64,000 bases of DNA, taken from positions 1 to 64,000 of the forward strand of contig JAEWLS010000005.1 of the NCBI GenBank assembly GCA_023457435.1, written 5' to 3'. This stretch comes from Pseudomonadota bacterium (GTDB lineage Bacteria > Pseudomonadota > Alphaproteobacteria > Rhizobiales > Rhizobiaceae). The notes beneath the pieces are model-generated. The model was not told the origin of the DNA. It searched no databases and was given only the letters and a program-made list of their open reading frames with translations. Positions 8,793 through 19,339 of this stretch are shown one piece after another. Position numbers and translations under genes: made by a program. Each line of letters starts with the position of its first letter. Within the stretch, counting starts at the first letter, position 1.

Positions 8793-9950
8793 TCAGGGTT
8801 GCCCGGGGCTTCGGCTGCGAAGCGCAAGCACGGCCGACAAGAGCAGCGCGGCTGCCGCCATGAGAGAAGCGAGCCGATAGTTTCCCGCCGCTTGCGCCAA
8901 AAGGCCGGCAACCAGCGGTCCGCAGATCTGACCGACGCCGAACGCCGCCGTCATCGCCGCGATGGCCCGCCGCGGCGCGTCGGGCGCCATGCGCCGCGCA
9001 GCACGCAGGCCGAGCGCCGTAGCTGCAACGAAAGTGCCGCCCACGAGCAGCGCGCCGATCAGTGGCCCTGCAATTCCGCCGAACAGAACGCTCGCCCCAA
9101 CGCCGAGGCTCTCGACGCCGCAGGCGATCGCCAGGGTCGTCAGATCACCTATGCGCTTCGCAAGACGATCCCACAGCCAGACCGACGGCGCCGCAGCAAC
9201 TCCTGCAATGAGCCAGACGCCTACCTCGCCATCACGCGATACGCCCGCATCACGCGCGATGGCCACCACAAAGGTGGCGGTCACCACGTAGCCAAAGCCG
9301 AAAAGGCCATAGGAAAGGATGAGGTGGCGCAGATGCGAAGTTCCGGGCAGGCGCGGCTCCGCAACCGCCGCGCGGTCGGCAGGCCCGCTCGGCCCGAGAA
9401 GGATCAGCGCACCCACGGCGCAGAGCAGCGCCAATCCCGCAGTCCAAAGCCAATCTCCCCGCCAGCCGATATCGTAGCGGTTGAGTGCAAGGATCAGGAG
9501 CGAAGAGACCGCGATGCCGAAACCGACGCCGCCGAAGTGCAGGGCGGCGAGCTCCGCCCTGCCGCGGCCGGCTAGTTGCGCCAGGACAATGCCTGACAGC
9601 AGGACCAGCGCGAAAGCACTCGCCACCCCTGCGAGGAATCTGACAGCAAGAAGTATTCCCACATGGTTGCTGATCGCCATCGTCGCCGCCAGAACGGCGG
9701 TACCGATCATGGCAGTGACAAGGGCCGGCCGCTCGCGAGAGGCAAGCCATGATGCACCCGCGGCAACGGCGCCGACGAGATAGCCGAGGAAGTTCGCGGC
9801 CGCGATCAGGCCCGCATCTGCCGGGGTAAGGGCCAACCCCTCCATCATGCCGGGGAGGATAGGAGTATAGACGAAGCGCCCGAAGCCCATGGCGACAGCC
9901 ATCCCCGCCATCCCGGCGAGCGCGGTCCTCAGGGAGCCAATCTCCTTCAT
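8793..9950 (-). CDS. YbfB/YjiJ-type MFS transporter
   Basis: Major facilitator protein of about 385 residues with 12 predicted membrane helices. The N-terminal GRFVYTPILPGMM and the glycine/alanine-rich helices match the YbfB/YjiJ group of MFS proteins, whose substrates are mostly unknown. An internal R-P/D motif of the first loop is weak. The ATG at 9950 follows GAGGG; an ATG at 9992 would add a short basic leader with no ribosome site. It is separated by about 108 bases from the BacA-like gene and is probably its own unit. Confidence 0.8.
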   Translation of the reverse strand: MKEIGSLRTALAGMAGMAVAMGFGRFVYTPILPGMMEGLALTPADAGLIAAANFLGYLVGAVAAGASWLASRERPALVTAMIGTAVLAATMAISNHVGILLAVRFLAGVASAFALVLLSGIVLAQLAGRGRAELAALHFGGVGFGIAVSSLLILALNRYDIGWRGDWLWTAGLALLCAVGALILLGPSGPADRAAVAEPRLPGTSHLRHLILSYGLFGFGYVVTATFVVAIARDAGVSRDGEVGVWLIAGVAAAPSVWLWDRLAKRIGDLTTLAIACGVESLGVGASVLFGGIAGPLIGALLVGGTFVAATALGLRAARRMAPDAPRRAIAAMTAAFGVGQICGPLVAGLLAQAAGNYRLASLMAAAALLLSAVLALRSRSPGQP

Positions 9951-10033
9951 CCACCCTCGGCAGCGCGACGCGATGGAACGCTGCGGCAGCATAACCGTTG
10001 ATGGGCCAACCCGCTTGTCAACGGAGAGAACCC

Positions 10034-10108
10034 ATGAACGGCATCATCTACCTCGTCGGCCTCGTCGTCATCGTCTTGTTCATCCTGTCGTTCTTCGGAC
10101 TGCGTTGA
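10034..10108 (+). CDS. 24-residue single-helix membrane peptide
   Basis: A short gene of 25 codons, preceded by GGAGAGAA six to seven bases before the ATG. The product is 24 residues: MNGIIY, a run of Leu/Val/Ile that would span the membrane once, and a polar end FFGLR. A peptide of this layout (Met-Asn start, one helix, SFFGLR end) matches my recollection of unannotated small proteins in Rhizobiales, but I could not verify that. It lies alone between the divergent MFS gene and the 3' end of guaA. The ribosome site, codon composition and clean membrane span are the support; no function is known to me. Confidence 0.6.
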   Translation: MNGIIYLVGLVVIVLFILSFFGLR

Positions 10109-10165
10109 GCGAGCACCGTTCAACGGCCAGGACGGCCGGTATCGTAGGGCGAAGGCGTCAGCCCT

Positions 10166-11725
10166 TCACTCCCACTCGATCGTGCCCGGCGGCTTGCTGG
10201 TAACGTCATAGACGACGCGGTTGATGCCGCGTACCTCGTTGATGATGCGGGTTGCCGCGCGGCCGAGGAAGTTCATGTCGAAGGGGAAGAAGTCGGCCGT
10301 CATGCCATCGACCGACGTTACGGCGCGCAGCGCGCAGACGAACTCGTAGGTGCGGCCGTCGCCCATCACTCCGACAGTCTGCACAGGAAGAAGTACGGCA
10401 AAGGCCTGCCAGATCGTGTCGTAGAGACCGGCTTTGCGGATCTCGTCCAGATAGATCGCATCGGCTTGGCGCAGGATGTCCAGCTTCTCGCGGGTCACGC
10501 CCCCCGGGAGGCGGATCGCCAGGCCTGGACCGGGGAACGGGTGGCGGCCGACGAACGTCTCCGGCAGCCCGAGTTCACGGCCGAGGGCCCTCACCTCGTC
10601 CTTGAACAGCTCGCGCAGCGGCTCGACCAGCTTCATGTTCATACGCGCCGGGAGCCCGCCGACATTGTGGTGGCTCTTGATCGTCACCGATGGCCCGCCG
10701 GTGAACGAAACGCTTTCGATAACGTCGGGGTAGAGCGTCCCCTGCGCGAGGAATTCGGCGCCCCCGATCTTTTTCGCCTCGGCTTCGAAAGTCTCGATGA
10801 AGAGGCGGCCGATCGTCTTGCGCTTGACCTCGGGATCGACCTCGCCCTCGAGCGCGCCGATAAACGCTTCCGAGGCGTCTACGTGGACTAGCGGGATGTT
10901 GTAGTGGTCGCGGAACATGGCGACGACCTGGGCAGCCTCGTCGAGACGCATAAGGCCATGGTCCACCAGGATGCAGGTCAGCTGCTCCCCGATCGCCTCA
11001 TGGAGAAGTACCGCGGCGACCGAAGAATCGACGCCGCCAGACAGTCCGCATATGACGCGGCCGCTGCCGACCTGCTCGCGAATCTTCTCGATCATGCGCT
11101 GGCGGTAGGCGGCCATCGTCCAGTCGGACTTCAAGCCGACAATATCGTGCACGAAACGGGCAAGAAGCTTGCCGCCGTCGGGCGTGTGCACGACCTCGGG
11201 GTGGAACATGGTCGTGTATTGGCGCTTGTCCTCGTTGACCGCGATAGCGAAGGGCGCATTAGGCGAAGTTGCCACGACCTTGAAGCCTTCGGGGAGGCGC
11301 GTCACGCGGTCGCCGTGGCTCATCCATACGGGATAGCGCATGCCGACATCCCAGACGCCCTCATAAAGGCGACTCGGCTCGTTGATGGTAACGTCGGCGC
11401 GGCCGAATTCACGGCTATGGCCGCCCTCGACCTGCCCGCCGAGTTGGGTAACCAAGGTTTGCTGGCCGTAGCAGATCGCCAGGATCGGCACGCCGGACGC
11501 GAGAACTTCCTCAGGCGCACGGGGACTGCCGTCTTCCAGAACCGAGGCTGGTCCGCCCGAAAAGATGACGCCTTTCGGCTGCATGCGCGCGAAGGCCGCG
11601 CCGGCTGCATTGAAGGGGTGTATTTCGCAATAGACCCCGGCCTCGCGAACGCGTCTTGCGATCAGCTGGGTGACCTGACTGCCGAAGTCGAGGATCAGGA
11701 TGGAGTCTGGGACGCTCTGGGTCAT
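10166..11725 (-). CDS. guaA: GMP synthase (glutamine-hydrolysing)
   Basis: Converts XMP, ATP and glutamine to GMP. 519 residues. The N-terminal class I amidotransferase domain has the nucleophile Cys85 in AICYGQQ and the His-Glu pair in MFHPEVVHT. The ATP pyrophosphatase domain has the P-loop GLSGGVDSSV near 230, followed by the C-terminal dimerisation domain ending IEWE, as in other GuaA proteins. Its ATG overlaps the stop codon of the upstream nucleosidase gene (ATGA at 11722-11725), so translation is probably coupled. guaB lies about 6 kb away in the same orientation. Confidence 0.97.
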   Translation of the reverse strand: MTQSVPDSILILDFGSQVTQLIARRVREAGVYCEIHPFNAAGAAFARMQPKGVIFSGGPASVLEDGSPRAPEEVLASGVPILAICYGQQTLVTQLGGQVEGGHSREFGRADVTINEPSRLYEGVWDVGMRYPVWMSHGDRVTRLPEGFKVVATSPNAPFAIAVNEDKRQYTTMFHPEVVHTPDGGKLLARFVHDIVGLKSDWTMAAYRQRMIEKIREQVGSGRVICGLSGGVDSSVAAVLLHEAIGEQLTCILVDHGLMRLDEAAQVVAMFRDHYNIPLVHVDASEAFIGALEGEVDPEVKRKTIGRLFIETFEAEAKKIGGAEFLAQGTLYPDVIESVSFTGGPSVTIKSHHNVGGLPARMNMKLVEPLRELFKDEVRALGRELGLPETFVGRHPFPGPGLAIRLPGGVTREKLDILRQADAIYLDEIRKAGLYDTIWQAFAVLLPVQTVGVMGDGRTYEFVCALRAVTSVDGMTADFFPFDMNFLGRAATRIINEVRGINRVVYDVTSKPPGTIEWE

Positions 11726-12387
11726 CGCGAGCCGATAGACGAGTCCAAGCCCGCCATCAATCCGTTGCCGATCGCCGTCTCCAGAACATCCACCGCGTTC
11801 GCCAGCTTTTCATCGATAAGGTGGAGGTATTCGGTCCAGTCGCCGACGTGGCGCAGTTCGGCCGCGCCATCCGAGATGCCGCGCAACGCAACAAGCGGCA
11901 CCCCGAAGCGCTGGCACGCACGCAGCACGGCGAACGTCTCCATGTCGACCATCTCCGCCGCGACGGCGTCGTAGGCCGAACCGCTGACGACGTTGGCACC
12001 GGTGGAGAGCGTCGCCTCGGGAATGCCTGGAACGCGCAGCGGCAGATCGACCACCGCAGGAAGGTCCAGAAACGGTGTCACACCTTTCACGAAGCTGAGC
12101 GCCGACGCATCCATGTCGCGGTAGGAGACGGAGGCCGCCTGGTAGATGCCGGTCTGCTCAAGGCTTCGGCTGCCTGCCGACCCGAGCGACACGACCAGCG
12201 ACGGCAAGCTGTCGTCGGCCGCCAGGCCGGTCAATGTGGCGCTCATCGACACTGCCGCCTCGACAGGGCCGACGCCCGTCATCAGCGGAACGAAACGGCG
12301 GCGCAGATGCTCGCCATACTCGGCGTCCGCCGCCATTACGTAAAGCACCGTCGCCGCGCCCACAGGCTTCAGCGCATGCGTCGTCAT
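11722..12387 (-). CDS. MTA/SAH nucleosidase-like (PNP/UDP family) protein
   Basis: Probable 5'-methylthioadenosine/S-adenosylhomocysteine nucleosidase-like purine salvage enzyme, 221 residues. Visible family features are GVGPVEAAVSMSATL near the phosphate/ribose site, the EMVDMETFAV helix whose Met-Glu pair binds ribose, and RGISDGA with the catalytic Asp. I set the start at 12387 (MTTHALKP); longer upstream reading frame is Arg/His-rich and antisense in character. Both ends overlap neighbours by ATGA, so thioesterase, nucleosidase and guaA form one coupled operon. Exact substrate is less sure than the family. Confidence 0.8.
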   Translation of the reverse strand: MTTHALKPVGAATVLYVMAADAEYGEHLRRRFVPLMTGVGPVEAAVSMSATLTGLAADDSLPSLVVSLGSAGSRSLEQTGIYQAASVSYRDMDASALSFVKGVTPFLDLPAVVDLPLRVPGIPEATLSTGANVVSGSAYDAVAAEMVDMETFAVLRACQRFGVPLVALRGISDGAAELRHVGDWTEYLHLIDEKLANAVDVLETAIGNGLMAGLDSSIGSR

Positions 12388-12842
12388 CCGGCGATGCCCT
12401 CGCGGCCCATGACCGTCATCATCGTGCCAGTCATGGTCGCTACCAGCTTTGCCTCGCCGTCGGCGGTGAACGCGTAGGCCTGTCCGTCGGCGACGATGAT
12501 GGTGCGTCCGGGCTTGGTGACGGAGCCGCGAAAAAGGAAGCGCTCGCCACGTCCAGGAGCGAGAAGATTCACCTTGAACTCGATCGTCAGAACAGCGGCA
12601 TCGGGCGGCATGACCGAATAGGCGGCATATCCGCACGCGGAATCCAGCACAGTGGAGATGACGCCGGCGTGGAGAAATCCGTGCTGCTGCGTCAGCGCCT
12701 CGTCGTACGGCATCTCGATCTCGACGGCACCCTGACTGACGCGCGTCAGCTCCGCACCGATCGTTTCCATGATTTTCTGGCGCGCGAAGCTGTCGCGAAC
12801 GCGCGCTTCGTAGTCGCCTTCGACGGCGATGGTTGCAGCCAT
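12384..12842 (-). CDS. PaaI-type hotdog thioesterase
   Basis: 152-residue hotdog-fold acyl-CoA thioesterase of the PaaI/YdiI group. The motif QQHGFLHAGVISTVLDSACGYA is the family active-site helix, with His-Gly and the conserved Asp. No membrane segment or signal is seen, so it should be cytosolic. Its stop overlaps the start of the nucleosidase gene. The coupling with purine genes does not reveal the substrate; a general acyl-CoA or phenylacetyl-CoA-type role is possible. Confidence 0.8.
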   Translation of the reverse strand: MAATIAVEGDYEARVRDSFARQKIMETIGAELTRVSQGAVEIEMPYDEALTQQHGFLHAGVISTVLDSACGYAAYSVMPPDAAVLTIEFKVNLLAPGRGERFLFRGSVTKPGRTIIVADGQAYAFTADGEAKLVATMTGTMMTVMGREGIAG

Positions 12843-12915
12843 GGACAGCTCCTTCGAGCTGCTTATCGCAGAGGCAGGCTACCCGCGCAATGCGCCGTTG
12901 TGCAGCGCAGCAAGG

Positions 12916-13368
12916 CTAGTTCAACCACCATATCGAAGCGTTCAGCAGCGATGCGAACGAAACCCAACAGGCGTAGGGGATGAACAGCACTGCGGCTGTC
13001 CGGTCGACGCGCCATGACAAGACGATGAAGGTAAGGATCGTGACGAGCATCGCCAGGACCACGACGAGTGCCAGCGCAATATTCTCTGCCGCAAAGAAGA
13101 TCGGCGACCAGAGAAAGTTGAGCGCGAGCTGCACCCACCAGGCAACCATGGCAGCGCTCGTTCTGTCGACGCGCCAGATACGCCAGCCGGCAATGCCGAT
13201 CAGCACATACAGGACCGTCCAAACCGGGCCGAATATCCAACTCGGCGGATTGAACGGGGGTTTCTGAAGGCTCGCGTACCATTCGCCGGGGGCGGTGAAG
13301 ATGCCGATCACCCCGCCAACGACGACGACAAGCGCGACGAAGGCGATCAACGAAGCGTACTTGCCCAT
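12916..13368 (-). CDS. tspO: TspO/MBR family tryptophan-rich sensory protein
   Basis: Membrane protein of about 150 residues with five helices and many Trp, matching TspO, which binds porphyrins and cholesterol-like ligands and modulates tetrapyrrole and stress responses. Signatures are PPFNPPSWIFGPVWTVLY in loop 1/helix 2, ALNFLWSPIFF in helix 3, and the C-terminal PYACWVSFASLLNASIWWLN. The ATG at 13368 lies five bases after GGGAG; the ATG at 13380 abuts that site directly. Transcribed in the same direction as the thioesterase, about 70 bases upstream of it. Confidence 0.92.
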   Translation of the reverse strand: MGKYASLIAFVALVVVVGGVIGIFTAPGEWYASLQKPPFNPPSWIFGPVWTVLYVLIGIAGWRIWRVDRTSAAMVAWWVQLALNFLWSPIFFAAENIALALVVVLAMLVTILTFIVLSWRVDRTAAVLFIPYACWVSFASLLNASIWWLN

Positions 13369-13429
13369 GACAACTCCCATCTCCCGTGGTGCGCATTAGA
13401 TGGCGCGGGCGGGAGCGAGGTCAACGTTG

Positions 13430-14710
13430 TCAGCCGCGTTGAAACACCGCGAGGTAGAAGCCGTCCGTCGCGTTGCGTAGCGGAGTAAGGCGGATGCCAT
13501 CATTGCCGATCCGAGCGTCGTCGCAGCCCCGTCCAAAAGTCAGCGACCACAGCGACCTATGATCCACCGGAGCGAAATCTCCGTGGCGCGACATGAAGGC
13601 AGCGGACTGCCGCCCGTTCTCGGCCTCGAAGACTGAACAGGTGATGTAGGCCAGTCTGCCGCCCGGACGGACGAAACGCGCAGCGGCGTCGAGAATGTCG
13701 CTTTGCTCATTCTGCCGTGCGGCGAGCTGGCGTTCGCCCAGCCGCCACTTGGCATCGGGACGACGGCGCCAGGTGCCGCTTCCGGTGCACGGAGCATCAA
13801 CAAGAACGAGGTCCGCCTTGTCCTGCAGCGGGTGAAGCTCGCTTTGACGGGCCACGGCCTGGACGTTTCGCGCGCCAGCGCGGCGCAGTCGGTCAAAGAT
13901 CGGGGCGAGCCGCGCCTTTTCGGAATCGTACGCAAATATCTGGCCGCTATTGTCCATCGCAGCTGCCATGGCGAGCGTCTTTCCGCCAGCGCCCGCACAG
14001 TAATCCACGACCTGCTGACCGGGAGCGGCATCGGCGAGCCTGGCCACCATCTGCGAGCCGAGGTCCTGCACCTCGAACCAGCCTTTCTGGAAAGCGGGCT
14101 CGGCCTGCACATTGGGGTGGCGTCCATCGCCCTCAATCGCGGGAATACGCACCGCGTCGGGCAACATCGGCACGGCATCGGCACCAGTACCAGACAGTTC
14201 CGCCAGTACCTTGTCGCGCTTCGACAGCAGGGTGTTGACGCGCAGGTCGAGCGGCGGTCTGCTGGCAAGCGCCGCTGCTTCGGCGACCCATGCTTCTTGC
14301 CACGCCTCAGCGAGCAGCGGAGCGCACCAATCCGGCACGTCGGCGCGAACGGCGTCCGGTGCGTCGGACAGGTCGCGTGCCCGGTAAGACGCTATTTCAG
14401 AATTGGAGAGTGGCGCGGGAGCAAAGCGGTCTCCGTCCAAGGCCTGGGCAAGACCTTCCGGCGTCATCCCCCACAGAAGCATCGCCCCGTAAGCCTGCGC
14501 GCGCGCGCTGTTGTCGCCGAGAAGCCATCCGGCAGAGCGGCGGCGGCGCAGCGCGTCGTACACAATATTGCCGATGGCTGAGCGGTCGCCCGATCCCGCA
14601 AAGCGATGTGACAGGCCCCAGTCCCTCAGGGCCTCGGCTGCCGGCCTGTGGCGGCGCTCCATATCCTCAAGGATCTCGATCGCGGCGGCGATCCGTCCAC
14701 CCAGTCTCAT
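13430..14710 (-). CDS. rsmB: 16S rRNA m5C methyltransferase, RsmB family
   Basis: RsmB/NOP2-type RNA (cytosine-5) methyltransferase of 426 residues. An N-terminal NusB-like helical region is followed by a Rossmann methyltransferase domain. The SAM motif is VVDYCAGAGGKTLAMA; the two catalytic Cys are in VDAPCTGSG and YITCSVFEAENG, which is the two-cysteine arrangement of m5C enzymes. The start MRLGGRIAAAIEIL fits the family; a longer upstream frame carries an Arg-rich leader overlapping the katG terminator. Whether the target is C967 of 16S rRNA is inferred from the family. Confidence 0.88.
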   Translation of the reverse strand: MRLGGRIAAAIEILEDMERRHRPAAEALRDWGLSHRFAGSGDRSAIGNIVYDALRRRRSAGWLLGDNSARAQAYGAMLLWGMTPEGLAQALDGDRFAPAPLSNSEIASYRARDLSDAPDAVRADVPDWCAPLLAEAWQEAWVAEAAALASRPPLDLRVNTLLSKRDKVLAELSGTGADAVPMLPDAVRIPAIEGDGRHPNVQAEPAFQKGWFEVQDLGSQMVARLADAAPGQQVVDYCAGAGGKTLAMAAAMDNSGQIFAYDSEKARLAPIFDRLRRAGARNVQAVARQSELHPLQDKADLVLVDAPCTGSGTWRRRPDAKWRLGERQLAARQNEQSDILDAAARFVRPGGRLAYITCSVFEAENGRQSAAFMSRHGDFAPVDHRSLWSLTFGRGCDDARIGNDGIRLTPLRNATDGFYLAVFQRG

Positions 14711-14785
14711 GGCAACCCTGTCTCGGCTAAACCCGTACACCGTTCGGCTAGCGCGCCGACGGGGCCGGCGCAACTGCAAAGGAAA

Positions 14786-14811
14786 AAGGCCGGGCATCGC
14801 TGCCCGGCCTT
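14786..14811 (-). terminator. Intrinsic terminator of katG
   Basis: A perfect GC-rich stem (GGCCGGGCA paired with TGCCCGGCC, loop TCGC) extended by AA/TT. Read on the minus strand, it is followed by a T-rich tract (TTTTTCC), about 20-45 bases after the katG stop codon. This is a textbook Rho-independent terminator placed between katG and rsmB, so rsmB is transcribed separately. Confidence 0.88.
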
Positions 14812-14831
14812 CTTCAGCACGGCTAATCCGA

Positions 14832-17033
14832 TCAGGCGGCCTTCTTGACCTCGGTCGTGATCCGGTTCTCGAAGCGATCGGCGTTCATCACCTTGTTCCA
14901 GGCCGCCACGAAGTCCTTGACGAACTTCTCGTGCGAGTCCGCACACGCGTAAACCTCGGCGAAGGCGCGCAGCTGCGAATGCGAGCCGAAGATCAAGTCG
15001 ACTTTCGTCGCCGTCCAGCGGAGGACCATCGTCTTGCGGTCCCTGCCCTCGTAGACACCCTCTTCGCCAGAGGGCTTCCACTCGGTCTTCATGTCGAGCA
15101 GGTTGACGAAGAAGTCGTTCGTCAGCTGGCCCGGCCGATCGGTGAAGACGCCGTGACGCGAACCGCCAGTGTTTGCGCCAAGAACGCGCAAGCCACCGAG
15201 CAGAACGGTCATTTCCGGCCCGGTAAGCGTCAGGAGCTGGGCGCGGTCGACCAGCGCCTCCTCCGGCTGCATGAACTTCGTCTTCGTGCTGTGTGCGTAG
15301 TTGCGGAAACCGTCATAGCGAGGTTCCAGCGGAGCAAAGGAGGCGGCGTCCGTCTGCTGCTCGGTAGCGTCGGTGCGGCCGGGTACGAACGGCACCGAAA
15401 CCGATACACCCGCGTCACTCGCAGCCTTCTCGATTGCCGCAGCACCCGCAAGCACGATCAAGTCCGCCATCGACACAGGCTTTGCGAAATCCTGGCGGAT
15501 CGCCTCCAACTTTTCGAGGACGGCGCGCAGCTGAGCGGGCTCGTTGACCTCCCAGTCCTTCTGCGGCGCAAGCCGGATCCGCGCGCCATTGGCGCCGCCG
15601 CGCTTGTCCGAGCGACGGAAGGTCGACGCCGAAGCCCAAGCCGTGGAAACAAGCTGCGGAACGGTAAGACCGGAGTCGAGGATCTTCGCCTTGAAGGAAG
15701 CCATGTCCTGGTCGTCGATCAGCGGATGGTCGACTGCCGGCAGGACGTCCTGCCAGATCAGTTCTTCCTGCGGGACCAGCGGCCCGAGATAGCGCACCCG
15801 CGGACCCATGTCGCGATGGGTCAGCTTGAACCAGGCGCGTGCGAACGCATCTGCGAACTGATCCGGATTTTCGTAGAAGCGGCGGGAAATCTTCTCGTAG
15901 GCCGGGTCGAAGCGCAGGGCGAGATCCGTCGTCAGCATCGTCGGGCGGTGCTTCTTCGCAGGATCGAACGCGTCCGGAATCGACGGCTCTGCGTTCTTCG
16001 CGACCCACTGCTTTGCGCCTGCAGGACTCCTTGTCAGCTCCCACTCGTTCTCGAACAGGTTCTTGAAGAACAGGTTGCTCCACTGCGTGGGCGTCTGGGT
16101 CCAGGTCACCTCTGGCCCACCGGTAATGGCATGCGCGCCGACCCCGGTTTCATATTTGCTCTTCCAGCCGAGTCCCTGGTCCTCAATGGCGCCGCTTTCG
16201 GGCTCAGGACCAACGAGCGAGGGATCACCGGCGCCGTGCGTCTTGCCGAAAGAATGGCCGCCAGCGATCAGCGCCACCGTCTCCTCGTCGTTCATTGCCA
16301 TGCGCGCGAAGGTCTCGCGGATGTCGCGCGCCGAAGCTATCGGGTCGGGATTGCCGTTCGGGCCCTCCGGGTTGACGTAGATGAGGCCCATCTGCACCGC
16401 GCCGAGGGGCTCCGCGAGCTGGCGTTCACCGCTGTAGCGTTCGTCGCCGAGCCAGCTGCCTTCCGGCCCCCAGTAGAGCTCCTCCGGCTCCCAGACGTCG
16501 GCGCGGCCGCCGGCGAAACCAAAAGTCTTGAAGCCCATGGACTCGAGCGCGACGTTGCCGGCGAGGATCATCAGATCGGCCCACGAGATCTTGCGGCCGT
16601 ACTTCTGCTTGATCGGCCACAGCAGGCGGCGCGCCTTGTCGAGATTGGCGTTGTCCGGCCACGAATTCAGCGGTGCGAAGCGCTGCTGCCCGGCGCCGGC
16701 GCCGCCGCGGCCGTCGGTCGTGCGGTAAGTGCCGGCGCTGTGCCACGCCATGCGCACCATCAGGCCGCCATAATGGCCGAAGTCGGCGGGCCACCAATCC
16801 TGCGAGTCCGTCATCAGGGCGTGCAGGTCGGCGATGACCGCATCAAGATCGAGGGTTTCAAACTCCTTGGCGTAGTCGAAACCGGCGCCCATCGGGTCCG
16901 AAAGCACCGAGTTGCGGTGAAGCATCTCGATGTCGAGCGCATCGGGCCACCACTCCCGGTTTCGGCGGCCGCGCGAGCCACCGTGGTTCACTGGGCACTT
17001 GCCCGCAGACTTGTCGTCGGCCTTTGCGTCCAT
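14832..17033 (-). CDS. katG: Catalase-peroxidase
   Basis: Bifunctional haem catalase-peroxidase of 733 residues that removes hydrogen peroxide. The distal Arg-Trp-His set is in MVRMAWHSAGTYR; the Tyr of the Met-Tyr-Trp crosslink is in GLIYVNPEGPNG and the Met in FARMAMNDEET; the proximal His is in IAGGHSFGKTHG. Full length with both duplicated peroxidase domains. The ATG at 17033 follows GAGGTGA; a longer frame adds 17 residues without support. No oxyR is adjacent. A 13-bp palindrome about 63 bases upstream may be its operator, and a strong terminator follows the gene. Confidence 0.97.
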   Translation of the reverse strand: MDAKADDKSAGKCPVNHGGSRGRRNREWWPDALDIEMLHRNSVLSDPMGAGFDYAKEFETLDLDAVIADLHALMTDSQDWWPADFGHYGGLMVRMAWHSAGTYRTTDGRGGAGAGQQRFAPLNSWPDNANLDKARRLLWPIKQKYGRKISWADLMILAGNVALESMGFKTFGFAGGRADVWEPEELYWGPEGSWLGDERYSGERQLAEPLGAVQMGLIYVNPEGPNGNPDPIASARDIRETFARMAMNDEETVALIAGGHSFGKTHGAGDPSLVGPEPESGAIEDQGLGWKSKYETGVGAHAITGGPEVTWTQTPTQWSNLFFKNLFENEWELTRSPAGAKQWVAKNAEPSIPDAFDPAKKHRPTMLTTDLALRFDPAYEKISRRFYENPDQFADAFARAWFKLTHRDMGPRVRYLGPLVPQEELIWQDVLPAVDHPLIDDQDMASFKAKILDSGLTVPQLVSTAWASASTFRRSDKRGGANGARIRLAPQKDWEVNEPAQLRAVLEKLEAIRQDFAKPVSMADLIVLAGAAAIEKAASDAGVSVSVPFVPGRTDATEQQTDAASFAPLEPRYDGFRNYAHSTKTKFMQPEEALVDRAQLLTLTGPEMTVLLGGLRVLGANTGGSRHGVFTDRPGQLTNDFFVNLLDMKTEWKPSGEEGVYEGRDRKTMVLRWTATKVDLIFGSHSQLRAFAEVYACADSHEKFVKDFVAAWNKVMNADRFENRITTEVKKAA

Positions 17034-17095
17034 CACTTCACCTCGTCGATTCAGGCTCGCAGCGGGCAATGAGCCACACAACAACCGCCCCGGAT

Positions 17096-17108
17096 TGGAA
17101 TGATTCCA
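17096..17108. promoter_or_regulatory. Perfect palindrome TGGAATGATTCCA upstream of katG
   Basis: A 13-bp perfect palindrome (TGGAAT-G-ATTCCA) 63-75 bases upstream of the katG start codon, in the divergence-free space between katG and the MAPEG gene. Position and symmetry fit a transcription factor site. The GAA-N3-TTC core resembles sites of Fur-superfamily regulators, but the regulator cannot be named from sequence alone. Confidence 0.4.
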
Positions 17109-17237
17109 GACTAGACAGGAAGCGCGTGCGGCGCAATTGCGCCACGGGCGTTCGCGTCGTTTACCGATGCGTCAGCGGTGCTACGTTTCGGCGCAGGAGC
17201 CCGCTCCGCCTACCCCCTGTGCCGGTTTCTACTGGAG

Positions 17238-17660
17238 CTAGACCAGGCCGGCGAGGTGCAGGGCGAGCCACAGCCACAGGGCGCCGACCGCCAAGAACCC
17301 GACGATCCATATCGGCCGCCGATAGCGGATGCGGTTCGTGGTGACGTGAACCGACGTGTGAGCGATCCGCGATAGCGCAAAGATCCAGGCAATGATGACA
17401 GGAACGGTCCCGGCCCCGCCGGTCACGTACAGAGCGATGCAGACCGGGTGGAACAGGGTCGGCAGTTCGAACTGGTTCGCCAGATTGTTTCGCGCGAACA
17501 GGCTCTCTTCGGGTTCGTTCTGGTTGTGCCGGAACTGCGAGACGGTTGCGGTGCCGGCCCTGACTGCGCCAACGCGCCGACGCGACATCAACACGTACAC
17601 TGCATAGACGAGCGCGACGTGGACGATCATCGGCCAGAAGATGGCGGTGGAGCCGGACAT
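17238..17660 (-). CDS. MAPEG family membrane protein
   Basis: 140-residue membrane protein of the MAPEG superfamily (membrane-associated proteins in eicosanoid and glutathione metabolism). Four membrane segments are visible; the family signature is the N-E-P-E-E-S-L-F-A-R-N-N-L-A-N-Q-F-E-L-P stretch between helices 1 and 2, and S-R-I-A-H-T after helix 3. Bacterial members are mostly of unknown function; a glutathione-dependent role is possible. It ends five bases before the guaB stop region, and reads in the same direction as katG. Confidence 0.82.
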   Translation of the reverse strand: MSGSTAIFWPMIVHVALVYAVYVLMSRRRVGAVRAGTATVSQFRHNQNEPEESLFARNNLANQFELPTLFHPVCIALYVTGGAGTVPVIIAWIFALSRIAHTSVHVTTNRIRYRRPIWIVGFLAVGALWLWLALHLAGLV

Positions 17661-17665
17661 TTCGC

Positions 17666-19168
<1,503 letters not shown>

Positions 19169-19339
19169 GCCAACCCTTTCGTCCGTTCTGTAAATAGGTA
19201 CTCCCGCGGGCGCTCTCGGCGTCGCGGCGAGTCGGTCGTCCCTTTCAGGATTGGCGCGGGCTGGTACCACGGGACGCCGTAGAAGGGAAGCGATGGCGCG
19301 ACGCGCCGCCTTGCGGCATGATCGGTGCCGGAGGCCTTC

